Shown: positions 11,912-21,217 of the stretch, one piece after another
Numbering within the stretch: the stretch's first letter is position 1
Layout: each line of letters starts with the position of its first letter
DNA from: Cupriavidus necator
GTDB lineage: Bacteria > Pseudomonadota > Gammaproteobacteria > Burkholderiales > Burkholderiaceae
Length of the DNA stretch: 64,000 nucleotides
Assembly: GCA_022041995.1 (NCBI GenBank)
Contig: CP074381.1
Coordinates: forward strand, 1,364,001-1,428,000
Direction: 5' to 3'
The notes under the pieces: model-generated
Databases searched by the model: none
Told to the model about the DNA's origin: nothing
What the model saw: only the letters and a program-made list of their open reading frames with translations
Program-made: the position numbers and the translations under genes

Positions 11912-13626
11912 GGCGCGCTCTTCCTCCAGCAGGCGTAATACCCGCCGCTGGATTTTCCCGTCGTCGTCATCGGCAACTGGTCGATGAATTCGATCGCCTT
12001 CGGGTATTCATACGGCGCCAGCTGGCCGCGCACATGCGCCTGCAACTCTGTGATCAACGCCGCGTCGCCGTCGAATGAACGGGCCACCGACGGCGTCAGC
12101 ACCACGAAGGCCTTGACCACGGCGCCGCGCTCGGGGTCGGGCGAGGGCACCACGGCGCAGTTGGACACCGCCGGATGCTTGAGCAGGCAGTTCTCGATCT
12201 CGCTGGGCCCGATGCGGTAGCCCGAGGACTTGAACACATCGTCGGCACGCCCCTGGTACCACAGGTAGCCGTCGGCATCGACGCGCGCCAGGTCGCCGGT
12301 GCGGCACCAGCGCAGGCCGTCACGCTCGCTGTACTTGCCCGCGGTCGCCGCCTCGTTCTTCCAGTAGCCGAGGAAGAACACCGGGTCCGGATGCCCGGCG
12401 CTGTCGGTGGCGCACACCGCCACCTCGCCGTCTTCGCCGGGCGGGCAGGGGCGGCCTTCGTCGTCGATCACCTGCACGCGGTGGCCCGGGTAGGGGCGCC
12501 CCATCGAGCCCGGCCGTGCCGGCCAGCCCAGCTGGTTGTCGTCGTTCTGTGCGGTGCAGTTGCCGACGATGTAGTTGATCTCGGTCTGGCCGAACATCTC
12601 GTTGACGATCACGCCCAGCGCATCGCGGCACCAGCCGAACACGGTCTCGCCCACGGCCTCGCCAGCGCTCATCAGCGCACGCAGCCTGATGTCGTAGCGC
12701 TGCCGCGGCTCGGGGCAGGCCTTCATCATCTGCTTGAGCGCGGTCGGGAACAGGAAGGTGTTGGTGACGGCGTAGCGCTCCAGCAGTTCAAAGGCACGCT
12801 CGGCGGAGAACCGTCCCTGGTAGCCGACGATGGGCTTGCCGAAGTACAGCGCCGGCATCAGCGCATCCCACAGGCCGCCGGTCCAGGCCCAGTCGGCGGG
12901 GCTCCAGAACACGTCGTCGTCCTGCGGATACCAGTTCTGCGAGCAGACAAAGCCGGTCAGGTTGCCGATCAGCGCGCGGTGCGGGATCAGCGCGCCCTTG
13001 GGCGGGCCGGTGGTGCCGCTGGTGTAGATCAGTACGGCGGCTTCGTCGGCCTTGGTCTGCTCGGCGGTAAAAGCGGGCAGCTGCGCAGCCAGCAGCACGT
13101 CCCAGTCGTAGTCGCCGCGGCCATGCGCGCCGCCGGCGGCAATCACGGTGGCCAGCGTCGGGCATTCCGGGCGCGCGGCCAGCACATTGTCGATGGAAGT
13201 CTCGTCGGCGATCGCCACGTTGGCTTCGCTGTGCGCGATGCGGTAGGCCAGTGCCTCGGGCCCGAACAGCATCGACAGTGGCATGGCGATGGCGCCGAGC
13301 TGGTAGATCGCCATATGGGCGATCACAGTCTCGATCCGTTGCGGCATCACGATCGCCACGCGGTCGCCGCGCGCCACGCCGAGCGCGCGCAGCGCCGCCG
13401 ACAGGCGGTTGGCCTCGGCCTGGATATGGGCAAAGGTATGCGCGTTGCGGCGGCCGTCCTCGTGCTCGGTATAGACCGCGATGCGGTCCATCGTGGCCGG
13501 GTCGCGCGCCCAGCGCCCGCAGCAGGCTTCGGCGATATTGAAATGCGGGGGAATCTCCCAGCGGAAGGATTCATACAGGGCGCGATAGTCGTCGCGCCGG
13601 CTTGCCGGCAAGGCAGCTGCGGCCAT
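11897..13626 (-). CDS. acyl-CoA synthetase, AMP-binding family (frame break near the C-terminus)
   Basis: An ATP-dependent acid:CoA ligase with acetyl-CoA synthetase-like layout. The ATG at 13626 starts MAAAALPASRRDDYRALYES. The adenylate-forming signature YTSGTTGPPKG is at residues 201-211, the second core motif is NEMFGQTEINYIVGN, and GYRIGPSEIE marks the C-terminal hinge domain. Near 11956-11961 the frame runs past the catalytic-lysine motif; adding one base restores TTGKIQRRVLRLLEEERAARSA and a TAG at 11899, for 576 residues. The acid substrate is unknown, perhaps a short- or medium-chain acid. It is divergent from an alpha/beta hydrolase across a possible TetR-type operator. Confidence 0.88.
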
Positions 13627-13685
13627 CCAGGGTCTCCGGTAGGTTCGGATCGCGGCAATCGCGGCCCCGATATGGCGGCGGCCGC

Positions 13686-13713
13686 TATAATGCCGGCAAG
13701 CGAACGATCGTTC
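13686..13713 (+). promoter_or_regulatory. -10 element and 12-bp palindromic operator
   Basis: TATAAT (13686-13691) reads toward the alpha/beta hydrolase. The perfect palindrome GAACGATCGTTC (13702-13713) sits at the expected start site. Its form resembles operators of TetR-family repressors of acyl metabolism, but no such repressor is encoded next to it. Confidence 0.5.
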
Positions 13714-13793
13714 TATTTTGTTTGGGCTTCCCTCGCCAGCCCCCGTGGCGCCGCGCCCGGCGGCGGGAAGACCCACGCGCCAGGGTGGAGACA

Positions 13794-14693
13794 ATGACAA
13801 TCAAGGAAACCTCGCGGTCTGAATTTATCACGTTGCGCGGGCTGCGCTACCACGTGCGCCACTGGGGCAAGCCCGGCGCGCGCAAGCTGTTCATGCTGCA
13901 TGGCTGGATGGATGTGGCCGCGTCGTTCCAGTTCCTGGTCGACCACCTGCGCGGCGACTGGCATGTGATTGCGCCGGACTGGCGCGGGTTTGGCGAGACC
14001 GACTGGCCTACGCGCCACCCGGGTACGCAGTCCTACTGGTTCGCCGACTATATCGCCGACCTGGAGGCCTTGCTCGACCATTACGAGCCCGACGGCCAGG
14101 TCGACCTGGTCGGCCACAGCATGGGCGCCAACGTGATCTGCCTGTATGCCGGCATCCGCCCGCAGCGCGTGCGCCGCGTGGTGGACCTGGAGGGCTTCGG
14201 CATGACCGCGACGCGGCCGGTGCATGCGCCGAAGCGCTATGCGCGCTGGCTGGACGAATTGCGCGCCGGCTCGGAACTGAAGACGTATGACAGCGTGGAC
14301 GGCGTCGCCGCCCGGCTGCAGAAGACCAACCCGCGCCTGCCTGACGACCGTGCCGCCTTCCTGGCGGCGCACTGGTCGCGCCGCAATGCGGATGGCCGCT
14401 GGGAGATCCTGGGAGACCCGGCGCACAAGCTGGTCAACCCGATGCTGTACCGGCTCGATGAGGTGATGGCGGTCTGGGAGCAGGTCAGCGCGCCAGTGCT
14501 GCATGTGGAAGCGCGCGCTTCGGAGACGCTGCGCCATATCGCCCACAAGCAGGCCATCGACGAATTCAAGGAGCGCTTCCGCGCCTTCCGTGACTTCCGT
14601 GAAGCGGTGGTCGATGACGCCGGCCACATGCTGCATCATGACCAGCCCGCCGCGGTGGCGGAGCTGGTGGAGTCGTTCTGCAGTGTGGTGTGA
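13794..14693 (+). CDS. alpha/beta hydrolase
   Basis: A 299-residue alpha/beta-fold hydrolase. The oxyanion-hole motif HGW is at residues 36-38, the nucleophile Ser109 lies in GHSMGAN, and the catalytic His is probably in DDAGHMLHHDQP near the C-terminus. The ATG at 13794 follows GGTGGAGACA, giving MTIKETSRSEFITLRG. The substrate is unknown; the divergent acyl-CoA synthetase suggests an ester or thioester of the same pathway. The gene converges with the flavin reductase, with 17 bases between stops. Confidence 0.88.
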   Translation: MTIKETSRSEFITLRGLRYHVRHWGKPGARKLFMLHGWMDVAASFQFLVDHLRGDWHVIAPDWRGFGETDWPTRHPGTQSYWFADYIADLEALLDHYEPDGQVDLVGHSMGANVICLYAGIRPQRVRRVVDLEGFGMTATRPVHAPKRYARWLDELRAGSELKTYDSVDGVAARLQKTNPRLPDDRAAFLAAHWSRRNADGRWEILGDPAHKLVNPMLYRLDEVMAVWEQVSAPVLHVEARASETLRHIAHKQAIDEFKERFRAFRDFREAVVDDAGHMLHHDQPAAVAELVESFCSVV

Positions 14694-14710
14694 GCGCTGG
14701 CGCCGCCCGT

Positions 14711-15796
14711 TCAGGCATGCGTGAGCTTTTCCTTCAGCGCGGCGTTATTGCTGGTGTGCACGTGCACCAGCGCCTTTTCCGGGAAGGCGTAGTGGTAGGC
14801 GCGGCGCAATGCCAGCGCGGCCTCATGGAAGCCTGACAGGATCAGCTTCTGCTTGTTGGTGTAGTAGGCGATGTCGCCCGCGGCAAAGATGCCGCGGCGC
14901 GAGCTTTCGTACGTGGTGGTATCGACCAGGATGCGGCCGGCGCGCATGTCCATGTCCCACTGCGCGATCGGGCCCGGCTCGGACACCAGGCCGTACAGCG
15001 CCACCAGTTCATCGGCGGGCAGCACCGTGCTGCCGTCGCGGGTGCGCACCTCGACCTCGGTCAGCGGGCCATCCTGGCCTTCGGTGCGCAGGGCGCCGAG
15101 CATGCCGACCACGAAATCCATCTCGCCGGCCGCCACCGCTTCGCGCATTTCGGCGACGGTGCCGTCGGCCGCGCGGAAGCCTTCGCGCCGGTGCAGCAGC
15201 GTCACGCGCGCGGCCACCTTGCGCAGCGCCAGCGCCCAGTCCAGCGCCGAATCGCCGCCGCCGGCCACCATCACGCGCTTGCCGGCAAAGCGCGACACAT
15301 CGCGCACGGCGTAGTGCACGTGGCGGCCTTCCAGTGCCGGTGCTTCCGGCAGCGCTACGCGCTGCGGCGCGAACGCGCCCGCGCCGGCGCAGACCAGCAC
15401 CGCGGCGACATCGAAGCGCTTGCCGCCGTCGGTGGTGACCAGCAGGCGCTCATGGACGGCATGCCCGTCAGGTGCCGGCTGCCGTGCGATTTCGGACAAG
15501 CTTTCCGCGCGCTGGCCGAAGTGCATCGGGAAGTCGAACGGCGCGCATTGCTCCAGCAGCCGGTCGACCAGGTCCTGCGCCAGGCAGCCCGGCACGGCGG
15601 GGATGTCGTAGATCGGTTTTTCGGGATAGAGCTCGGTGCACTGGCCGCCGGCGCGGTCGAGCACATCGATCAGCTCGCATTTGAGGCCGAGCACGCCGGC
15701 CTGGAACGCGGCAAAGAGCCCGACCGGGCCGGCGCCCACGATCAGGACATCGGTGGTGGTGACGGGGGCTGGTGCGAGGGGGGTAGCGGTAGGCAT
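14711..15796 (-). CDS. ferredoxin--NADP(+) reductase, thioredoxin reductase-like type
   Basis: A 361-residue FAD enzyme with two dinucleotide-binding folds: VGAGPVGLFAAFQAG near the N-terminus for FAD and VAGGGDSALDWAL in the middle for NAD(P)H, with GDIAYYTNKQKL near the C-terminus. It lacks the CxxC pair of true thioredoxin reductases, which fits the ferredoxin/flavodoxin--NADP reductase group common in Burkholderiales and Bacillus (YumC-type). The ATG at 15796 was chosen as a start just before the FAD fold; an upstream in-frame start (15862) would add 22 poorly fitting residues. Confidence 0.85.
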   Translation of the reverse strand: MPTATPLAPAPVTTTDVLIVGAGPVGLFAAFQAGVLGLKCELIDVLDRAGGQCTELYPEKPIYDIPAVPGCLAQDLVDRLLEQCAPFDFPMHFGQRAESLSEIARQPAPDGHAVHERLLVTTDGGKRFDVAAVLVCAGAGAFAPQRVALPEAPALEGRHVHYAVRDVSRFAGKRVMVAGGGDSALDWALALRKVAARVTLLHRREGFRAADGTVAEMREAVAAGEMDFVVGMLGALRTEGQDGPLTEVEVRTRDGSTVLPADELVALYGLVSEPGPIAQWDMDMRAGRILVDTTTYESSRRGIFAAGDIAYYTNKQKLILSGFHEAALALRRAYHYAFPEKALVHVHTSNNAALKEKLTHA

Positions 15797-15968
15797 TGGG
15801 CGTGGCGGGCACGCCAGGTGCCCGCAAAAAAGGACGGTGCAAGCCCCGACTATACCCCGCACATCGCCGGTTTCCGGCGACGCCAGCGTTGCCGGCAGGG
15901 CTTTGGCATGGCTTTCCAGGGTGCGCCGGCGTCACGCATGCAGGGGGCGACGGGAGTAGAATGGCTCC

Positions 15969-16814
15969 ATGCAAAACGCCCACGCCATCAATGCCGACCT
16001 GCATTGCCATTCCACCGTGTCCGACGGCACGCTGGCGCCGCGCGCCATCGCGGAAATCGCCCGCGACGCGGGTGTCGCGTTCTGGGCGCTGACCGACCAC
16101 GACGAACTGGGCGGGCAGGCCGAGGCGCGTGCCGCGGCCGAGGAATTCGGCATGCGCTATGTGCCGGGCGTGGAGATCTCGGTGACCTGGGCCGGGCAGA
16201 CCGTGCATATCGTCGGGCTGCAGATCGACCCGCACTGCCCGGAACTGATCGACGGCCTGGCCGATACCCGTTCGGGGCGCGCGCGCCGCGCGCGCGATAT
16301 CGCTGACGCGCTGGCAAGAGTGGGCATCACCGGCGCCTATGAAGGGGCGCTGCAGCACGTGGGCAACCCGGACCTGATCTCGCGCACGCACTTTGCGCGC
16401 TGGCTGGTCGACCAGGGCCGTTGCGCCACCGTGGGCGAGGTCTTCAGCGAGTACCTGTCGGAAGGCCGCCCCGGCTACGTCGGCCACCGCTGGGCCAGCC
16501 TGGGCGACGCCGTCGGCTGGATCCGCGCCGCCGGCGGCATCGCCGTGATGGCGCACCCGGGCCGCTACAATTACACCGATACCCAGCACGACGCGCTGTT
16601 CGATGAATTCACCGCGCTGGGCGGTGGCGCCGTCGAGGTCGTGACCGGCAGCCACACGCCCGACCAGTACCGCCGCTATGCCGGGGTGGCCCGCCATTAC
16701 GGGCTGCTGGCCTCGCGCGGCTCGGACTTCCACGGCCCCGGCGAAGGGCGCATTGAGCTGGGCAAGCTGCCGCCGCTGCCGCCGACGGTGACGCCGGTCT
16801 GGCACGACTGGTAG
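15969..16814 (+). CDS. PHP-domain 3',5'-nucleoside bisphosphate phosphatase
   Basis: A 281-residue PHP-family phosphoesterase of the YciV/TrpH group. In E. coli and Chromobacterium this family removes the 3' phosphate from 3',5'-bisphosphonucleotides, and E. coli YciV also trims RNA 5' ends. Metal-ligand motifs are visible: DLHCHSTVSDG (10-20), LTDHDE, MAHPGRYN and RGSDFHGPGEG. It starts a plus-strand run in which yciO follows after 70 bases, an association seen in many betaproteobacteria. Confidence 0.9.
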   Translation: MQNAHAINADLHCHSTVSDGTLAPRAIAEIARDAGVAFWALTDHDELGGQAEARAAAEEFGMRYVPGVEISVTWAGQTVHIVGLQIDPHCPELIDGLADTRSGRARRARDIADALARVGITGAYEGALQHVGNPDLISRTHFARWLVDQGRCATVGEVFSEYLSEGRPGYVGHRWASLGDAVGWIRAAGGIAVMAHPGRYNYTDTQHDALFDEFTALGGGAVEVVTGSHTPDQYRRYAGVARHYGLLASRGSDFHGPGEGRIELGKLPPLPPTVTPVWHDW

Positions 16815-16884
16815 GCGCAAGCCCGGCCTGGCCGGGGTACCCCCAGATTCCGCTCCGATCTGTCTGAATCCGCCACCCTGGTCC

Positions 16885-17508
16885 ATGTCACAGTACTTCG
16901 AGATCCATCCGCTCAATCCGCAGTCGCGCCTGGTCAAGCAGGCCGCCCAGATCCTGCAGAAGGGCGGCCTGATTGCGCTGCCGACCGATTCCAGCTATGC
17001 GTTGGCCTGCCGGCTCGACGACAAGGGCGCCGTCGAGCGCCTGCGCCGCCTGCGCGGCATCGATGACCGCCACCACCTGACGCTGATGTGCCGCGACCTG
17101 TCCGAGCTCGGCAACTTCGCCCGCGTCGACAACCGGCAGTACCGCTGGCTCAAGGGTGCCACGCCGGGCCCGTACGTGTTCATCCTGGAAGCCACCAAGG
17201 AAGTGCCGCGGCGGCTGTCGCACCCGGCGCGCAAGACCATCGGCGTGCGCGTGCCTGAACACGCGATTCCGCTGGCACTGCTGGGCGAGACCGGCGAGCC
17301 GCTGATCTCGGCCACGCTGCAGATGCCGGGCGACGAAGCGCCGCTCAACGACCCGGCGGAAATCCGCGCGCGGCTGGAGAAGCAGCTTGACCTGGTGGTG
17401 TGCGGCGGCCCGGCGCCGGCGCAGCCGACCACGGTGATCGACCTGACCAGCGGCGAGCCCGAGCTGATCCGCGCGGGCCGCGGCGACGTCGAGCGCTTCG
17501 GGCTCTGA
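16885..17508 (+). CDS. YciO/Sua5/YrdC-family protein
   Basis: A 207-residue protein of the YrdC-like fold that binds L-threonylcarbamoyl-AMP or double-stranded RNA. The N-terminal motif KQAAQILQKGGLIALPTDSSYALAC and the later GPYVFILEATKEVPRR and IGVRVPEH segments fit the YciO branch. True TsaC/TsaC2 enzymes make the tRNA t6A precursor; YciO's role is less certain, with recent work suggesting weak threonylcarbamoyl-AMP activity. It lies between the PHP phosphatase and an M50 protease on the same strand. Confidence 0.88.
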   Translation: MSQYFEIHPLNPQSRLVKQAAQILQKGGLIALPTDSSYALACRLDDKGAVERLRRLRGIDDRHHLTLMCRDLSELGNFARVDNRQYRWLKGATPGPYVFILEATKEVPRRLSHPARKTIGVRVPEHAIPLALLGETGEPLISATLQMPGDEAPLNDPAEIRARLEKQLDLVVCGGPAPAQPTTVIDLTSGEPELIRAGRGDVERFGL

Positions 17509-17574
17509 GCTCCCCAGGCGCTGCCACCCCGCCTGGCGGGTGCACAAGCGTGCGCCTGGGCGGCGCCGGGCCGT

Positions 17575-17580
17575 TACAAT
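17575..17580 (+). promoter_or_regulatory. -10-like element just before the M50 protease start
   Basis: TACAAT ends seven bases before the ATG at 17588, so a transcript from it would have almost no leader. No clear -35 is seen. Confidence 0.3.
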
Positions 17581-17587
17581 AGGGACC

Positions 17588-18253
17588 ATGGATTCCTCCC
17601 TTATCCAGACCTTCGCGGTCTATGCCCTGCCGGTGCTGTTCGCCATCACGCTGCACGAGGCGTCGCACGGCTACGTGGCCAAGCTCTTCGGCGACGACAC
17701 GGCCTATGTGCTCGGGCGCGTCAGCCTGAACCCGATCCGCCATATCGATCCGATCGGCACCATCGCGGTGCCGCTGCTGCTTTACATCATGACCAGCGGC
17801 CAGTTCGTGTTCGGCTATGCCAAGCCGGTGCCGGTGGTGTTCGAGCGCCTGCGCAACCCGCGCTGGCACGGCATGTGGGTGGCGCTGGCGGGGCCGGCCA
17901 GCAATGTGGTGCAGGCCTTCGTCTGGGTGCTGCTGGCCATCGGCCTGACCTGGGGTGGCGTGCGCGAGCCGTTTTTCGGCGAGATGGCGCTGGCGGGCGT
18001 GCGCGTCAACCTGGTGGTGGCAGCCTTCAACCTGTTCCCGGTGCCGCCGCTGGACGGCGGCCGCGTGCTGACCGCGCTGCTGCCGCAGGGCATTGCCCGC
18101 GCGGTGTCCCGCATCGAGCCGTACGGCATCTTCGTGGTGCTGGCGCTGGTGGCCGCGGGCGTGATCACCACGGTCTGGATGACGCCGGTGGTCAATGTGC
18201 TGATGTCGCTGATCGAGCTGCTGCTGCGCCCGATCGTGATCCTGCTGCATTGA
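17588..18253 (+). CDS. site-2 protease family membrane metalloprotease (M50)
   Basis: A 221-residue polytopic inner-membrane zinc metalloprotease. The HExxH motif is H23-E-A-S-H27 within the first membrane helix, and the third ligand is Asp156 in NLFPVPPLDGG. About five or six hydrophobic segments are visible and there is no PDZ domain, so this is the short SpoIVFB-like/YwhC-like group rather than RseP. Its substrate is unknown. It follows yciO by 79 bases and precedes a methyltransferase by 16 bases. Confidence 0.9.
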   Translation: MDSSLIQTFAVYALPVLFAITLHEASHGYVAKLFGDDTAYVLGRVSLNPIRHIDPIGTIAVPLLLYIMTSGQFVFGYAKPVPVVFERLRNPRWHGMWVALAGPASNVVQAFVWVLLAIGLTWGGVREPFFGEMALAGVRVNLVVAAFNLFPVPPLDGGRVLTALLPQGIARAVSRIEPYGIFVVLALVAAGVITTVWMTPVVNVLMSLIELLLRPIVILLH

Positions 18254-18269
18254 CGTGCCGGGGAACGCT

Positions 18270-18848
18270 ATGACGCTTGCACACGCGGGACTCTCAGCCC
18301 CGTCCCCCTGGGTTGCCCGCTGGGCCCACCTGCTGCGCCCCGGCGCGCGGGTGCTGGACCTGGCCTGCGGCAGCGGCCGCCATGCCGCCTGGCTGGCGGC
18401 GCGCGGCCACACGGTGCTGGCCGTCGACCGCGACGCCGAGGCCATCGCCGGCCTGCCGGCCGGCGTCAGCGGCCGGGTGGCCGACCTGGAGCAGGGCGCC
18501 TGGCCGCTGGCTGGCGAGGCGCCGTTCGACGCCATCGTCGTCACCAATTACCTGCACCGGCCGCTGTGGCCGCACCTGGCGGCGGCGCTGGCGCCCGGCG
18601 GCGTCTGGATCCATGAAACCTTTGCTGCGGGCAATGAAACCGTCGGCAAGCCGTCGCGGCCGGATTTCCTGCTGCGGCCGGGCGAATTGCTCGAAGTGGC
18701 GCACCAGTATGGCCTGCGCGTAGTCGCCTATGAGGATGGTCTGGTCGAAGTGCCGAAAACAGCCTTCGTGCAGCGGATATGTGCGGTGCGCGCGGCGGCT
18801 GCGGACGCCGATGCGCCCGCGCCGGCACGCTACCGGCTCGACGCCTGA
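18270..18848 (+). CDS. class I SAM-dependent methyltransferase
   Basis: A 192-residue methyltransferase. The SAM-binding motif I is VLDLACGSGRHAAWLAARGH (about 27-46), followed by the acidic end of strand 2 in AVDRDAEAI and motif IV around DAIVVTNYLHRP. The latter resembles tellurite-resistance TehB-like and small-molecule methyltransferases, but the substrate cannot be assigned. The ATG at 18270 or the one at 18255 are both possible starts; the former gives the more compact N-terminus. It lies upstream of dapA. Confidence 0.85.
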   Translation: MTLAHAGLSAPSPWVARWAHLLRPGARVLDLACGSGRHAAWLAARGHTVLAVDRDAEAIAGLPAGVSGRVADLEQGAWPLAGEAPFDAIVVTNYLHRPLWPHLAAALAPGGVWIHETFAAGNETVGKPSRPDFLLRPGELLEVAHQYGLRVVAYEDGLVEVPKTAFVQRICAVRAAAADADAPAPARYRLDA

Positions 18849-18985
18849 GCCAGGCGTGGCGCTGTCGGCGAGAATGCCGCTGCACACGTTGAAACAGTTG
18901 GTATCAACCCCTGTCCGGGCGGCGGTCGAAGCGGCCTGCGGTTCCGGTACAATCCCGTTATTCGCATCCCGAATTCCTTAACGTT

Positions 18986-19869
18986 ATGACACAGATTACC
19001 GGCAGCATCGTCGCCATCGTTACCCCGATGCATGAAGACGGCAGCCTGGACTTCCCGGCCCTGCGCGCACTGGTCGACTGGCACGTGGCCGAAGGCACCG
19101 ACGGCATCGTGATCGTGGGCACCACCGGCGAGTCCCGACGGTTTCCGTCGAGGAGCACTGCGAGCTGATCCGCGTTGCCGTGGAGCAGGCCGGCAAGCGC
19201 ATCCCGATCATCGCGGGCACCGGCGGCAACTCCACCAAGGAGGCCATCGAGCTGACCGCCTTCGCCAAGAAGGTGGGCGCCGATGCGTCGCTGCAGGTCG
19301 TGCCGTATTACAACAAGCCGACCCAGGAAGGCATGTACCGGCATTTCCGCACCATTGCCGAAGCAGTGGAGCTGCCGGTGCTGCTGTACAACGTGCCGGG
19401 CCGTACGGTCGCGGATATGAACAACGAGACCATCCTGCGCCTGGCGCAGGTGCCGGGCATCGTCGGCGTCAAGGAAGCGACCGGCAATATCGACCGCGCC
19501 GCGCAGCTGATCAAGGACGCGCCGGAAGGCTTTGCCGTCTACAGCGGCGACGATCCCACGGCGGTTGCGCTGATCCTGCTGGGCGGCCACGGTAATATCT
19601 CGGTCACCGCCAACGTGGCACCGCGCAAGATGCACGAGATGTGCGTCGCGGCGCTCAAGGGCGACGTCGTCACCGCGCGCCGCCTGCACATGGAGCTGAT
19701 CGGGCTGAACCGGGCCATGTTCATCGAGGCCAACCCGATCCCGGTCAAGTGGGCGCTCCAGCAGATGGGCAGGATGGAAGGCGGTATCCGCCTGCCGCTG
19801 ACCCCGCTGTCCGAGGGCAACCACGACTATGTACGCAAGGCACTGGCCGCCGCCGGCCTGCTGGCCTGA
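18986..19869 (+). CDS. dapA: 4-hydroxy-tetrahydrodipicolinate synthase (frame break)
   Basis: Condenses pyruvate with aspartate semialdehyde, the first step committed to lysine and diaminopimelate, needed for peptidoglycan. The start encodes [15 protein letters not shown] through GTTGES, where the frame is lost at about 19131-19140. The rest, from [12 protein letters not shown] to the stop at 19869, is in the frame one base back. Adding one base gives 294 residues with catalytic Lys163 in GVKEATGN and Tyr135 in LLYNVPGRT, exactly the normal layout. Since dapA is normally essential and the rest of the gene is perfect, a sequence error is by far the best explanation. bamC follows after 48 bases, as in many proteobacteria. 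Confidence 0.93.
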
Positions 19870-19917
19870 TCTTTCGCGGCGTCCTGCTGTCGCCCCACCT
19901 ACTAGGATTGCGTGTCA

Positions 19918-21150
19918 ATGAAACTGAAGCTTAACCGCCGCGGCGCGACGCAAGTCCGCCGCGCCGCCCTGGTTGTGCCCGTGCTCGCCGCTGGCGTGAT
20001 CACCGGCTGCAGCAGCATCAACGAAGCGATGCAGCCGGACAAGATCGACTACAAGTCGTCGGCCTCGAAGCGCACGCCTACGCTGGATATCCCGCCCGAC
20101 CTGACCAAGCTGGAGGGTGATCGCCGTTATTCGGTGCCCGATGCGAACGGCACTTCGACGTTGTCGACGTACAGCCAGGCCACCAAGGTGCGCGAGCAAT
20201 CCCCGAGCGAGAACGTGCTGCCCTCCGCGCAGGGCATCCGCATGGAGCGCGACGGCAACCAGCGCTGGCTGGTGATCAGCAACGGCATGCGCGGCGACCA
20301 GCTGTGGCAGCAGCTGCGCGGCTTCTGGCAGGAAAGCGGTTTCCTGCTGGTGCAGGACTCGCCCGAGACCGGCATCATGGAAACGGACTGGGCCGAGAAC
20401 CGCGCCAAGATCCCGCAGGACATCATCCGCAACACCATCGGCAAGGTCTTCGATGGCCTGTACTCGACCTCGGAGCGCGACAAGTTCCGCACCCGCGTCG
20501 AGCGTTCGCAGAATGGTACGCTGGAGGTCTTCATCAGCCACCGCGGCGCGCAGGAGCAGCTGACCGGCATCGACAAGTCGAGCACGGTCTGGACCCCGCG
20601 TCCGGCCGATCCTGAGCTGGAAGCCGAATTCCTGTCGCGCCTGGCCCAGCGCCTGGGCGTGCAGAAGGAACAGGCCGACCGCATGGCCAAGAACCCGGCC
20701 GCGGCGGGCAATACCGCAGCCGCTGCGGGCACGGCCGCCGCTGCCGGCACCGCAGCCGCCGCTGGTGCCGATGGCGCCGCGCCGGCCAAGTCGTACCTGG
20801 CCCAGGTCAACGGCGCCCCGGCGCTGCAACTGCCCGAACCGTTCGACCGCGCCTGGCGCTCGGTCGGCCTGTCGCTGGACCGCGTGAACTTCACCGTTGA
20901 AGACCGCGACCGCGGCCAGGGCCTGTACTACGTGCGCTATGTCGACCCGCGCACCGTTGCCGACAGCCGTGGCTTCTTCTCCAAGCTGTTCACCAAGCCG
21001 GAAGATTCCAAGACCGCCAAGAAGTATCGCGTGGCGCTCAAGGGCACGGGCAGCGGCACGCTGGTGACGGTGCTCAACGATGCCGGCCAGCCTGAGAACG
21101 GCGAAATCGGCAAGCGCATCCTGTCGCTGATCGACGAGCAACTGCACTGA
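19918..21150 (+). CDS. bamC: outer membrane assembly lipoprotein BamC
   Basis: A subunit of the BAM complex that inserts beta-barrel proteins into the outer membrane. The 410-residue product has a signal peptide ending in VITG-Cys31 (lipobox), the unstructured N-terminal stretch that contacts BamD, and two helix-grip domains (about 95-240 and 295-405). The linker between the domains, about 262-290, is an Ala/Gly low-complexity run with near-repeats of GTAAAA, longer than in enteric BamC. The ATG at 19918 was preferred over the GTG two codons upstream. It sits directly after dapA, the classic dapA-bamC pair. Confidence 0.95.
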   Translation: MKLKLNRRGATQVRRAALVVPVLAAGVITGCSSINEAMQPDKIDYKSSASKRTPTLDIPPDLTKLEGDRRYSVPDANGTSTLSTYSQATKVREQSPSENVLPSAQGIRMERDGNQRWLVISNGMRGDQLWQQLRGFWQESGFLLVQDSPETGIMETDWAENRAKIPQDIIRNTIGKVFDGLYSTSERDKFRTRVERSQNGTLEVFISHRGAQEQLTGIDKSSTVWTPRPADPELEAEFLSRLAQRLGVQKEQADRMAKNPAAAGNTAAAAGTAAAAGTAAAAGADGAAPAKSYLAQVNGAPALQLPEPFDRAWRSVGLSLDRVNFTVEDRDRGQGLYYVRYVDPRTVADSRGFFSKLFTKPEDSKTAKKYRVALKGTGSGTLVTVLNDAGQPENGEIGKRILSLIDEQLH

Positions 21151-21217
21151 GCCGGCGCATGACTGCTGGCTTGCCAGCCGGCCGTCCTGGCCGGTGCCTG
21201 GCGGGGAGGGCGCAGCC

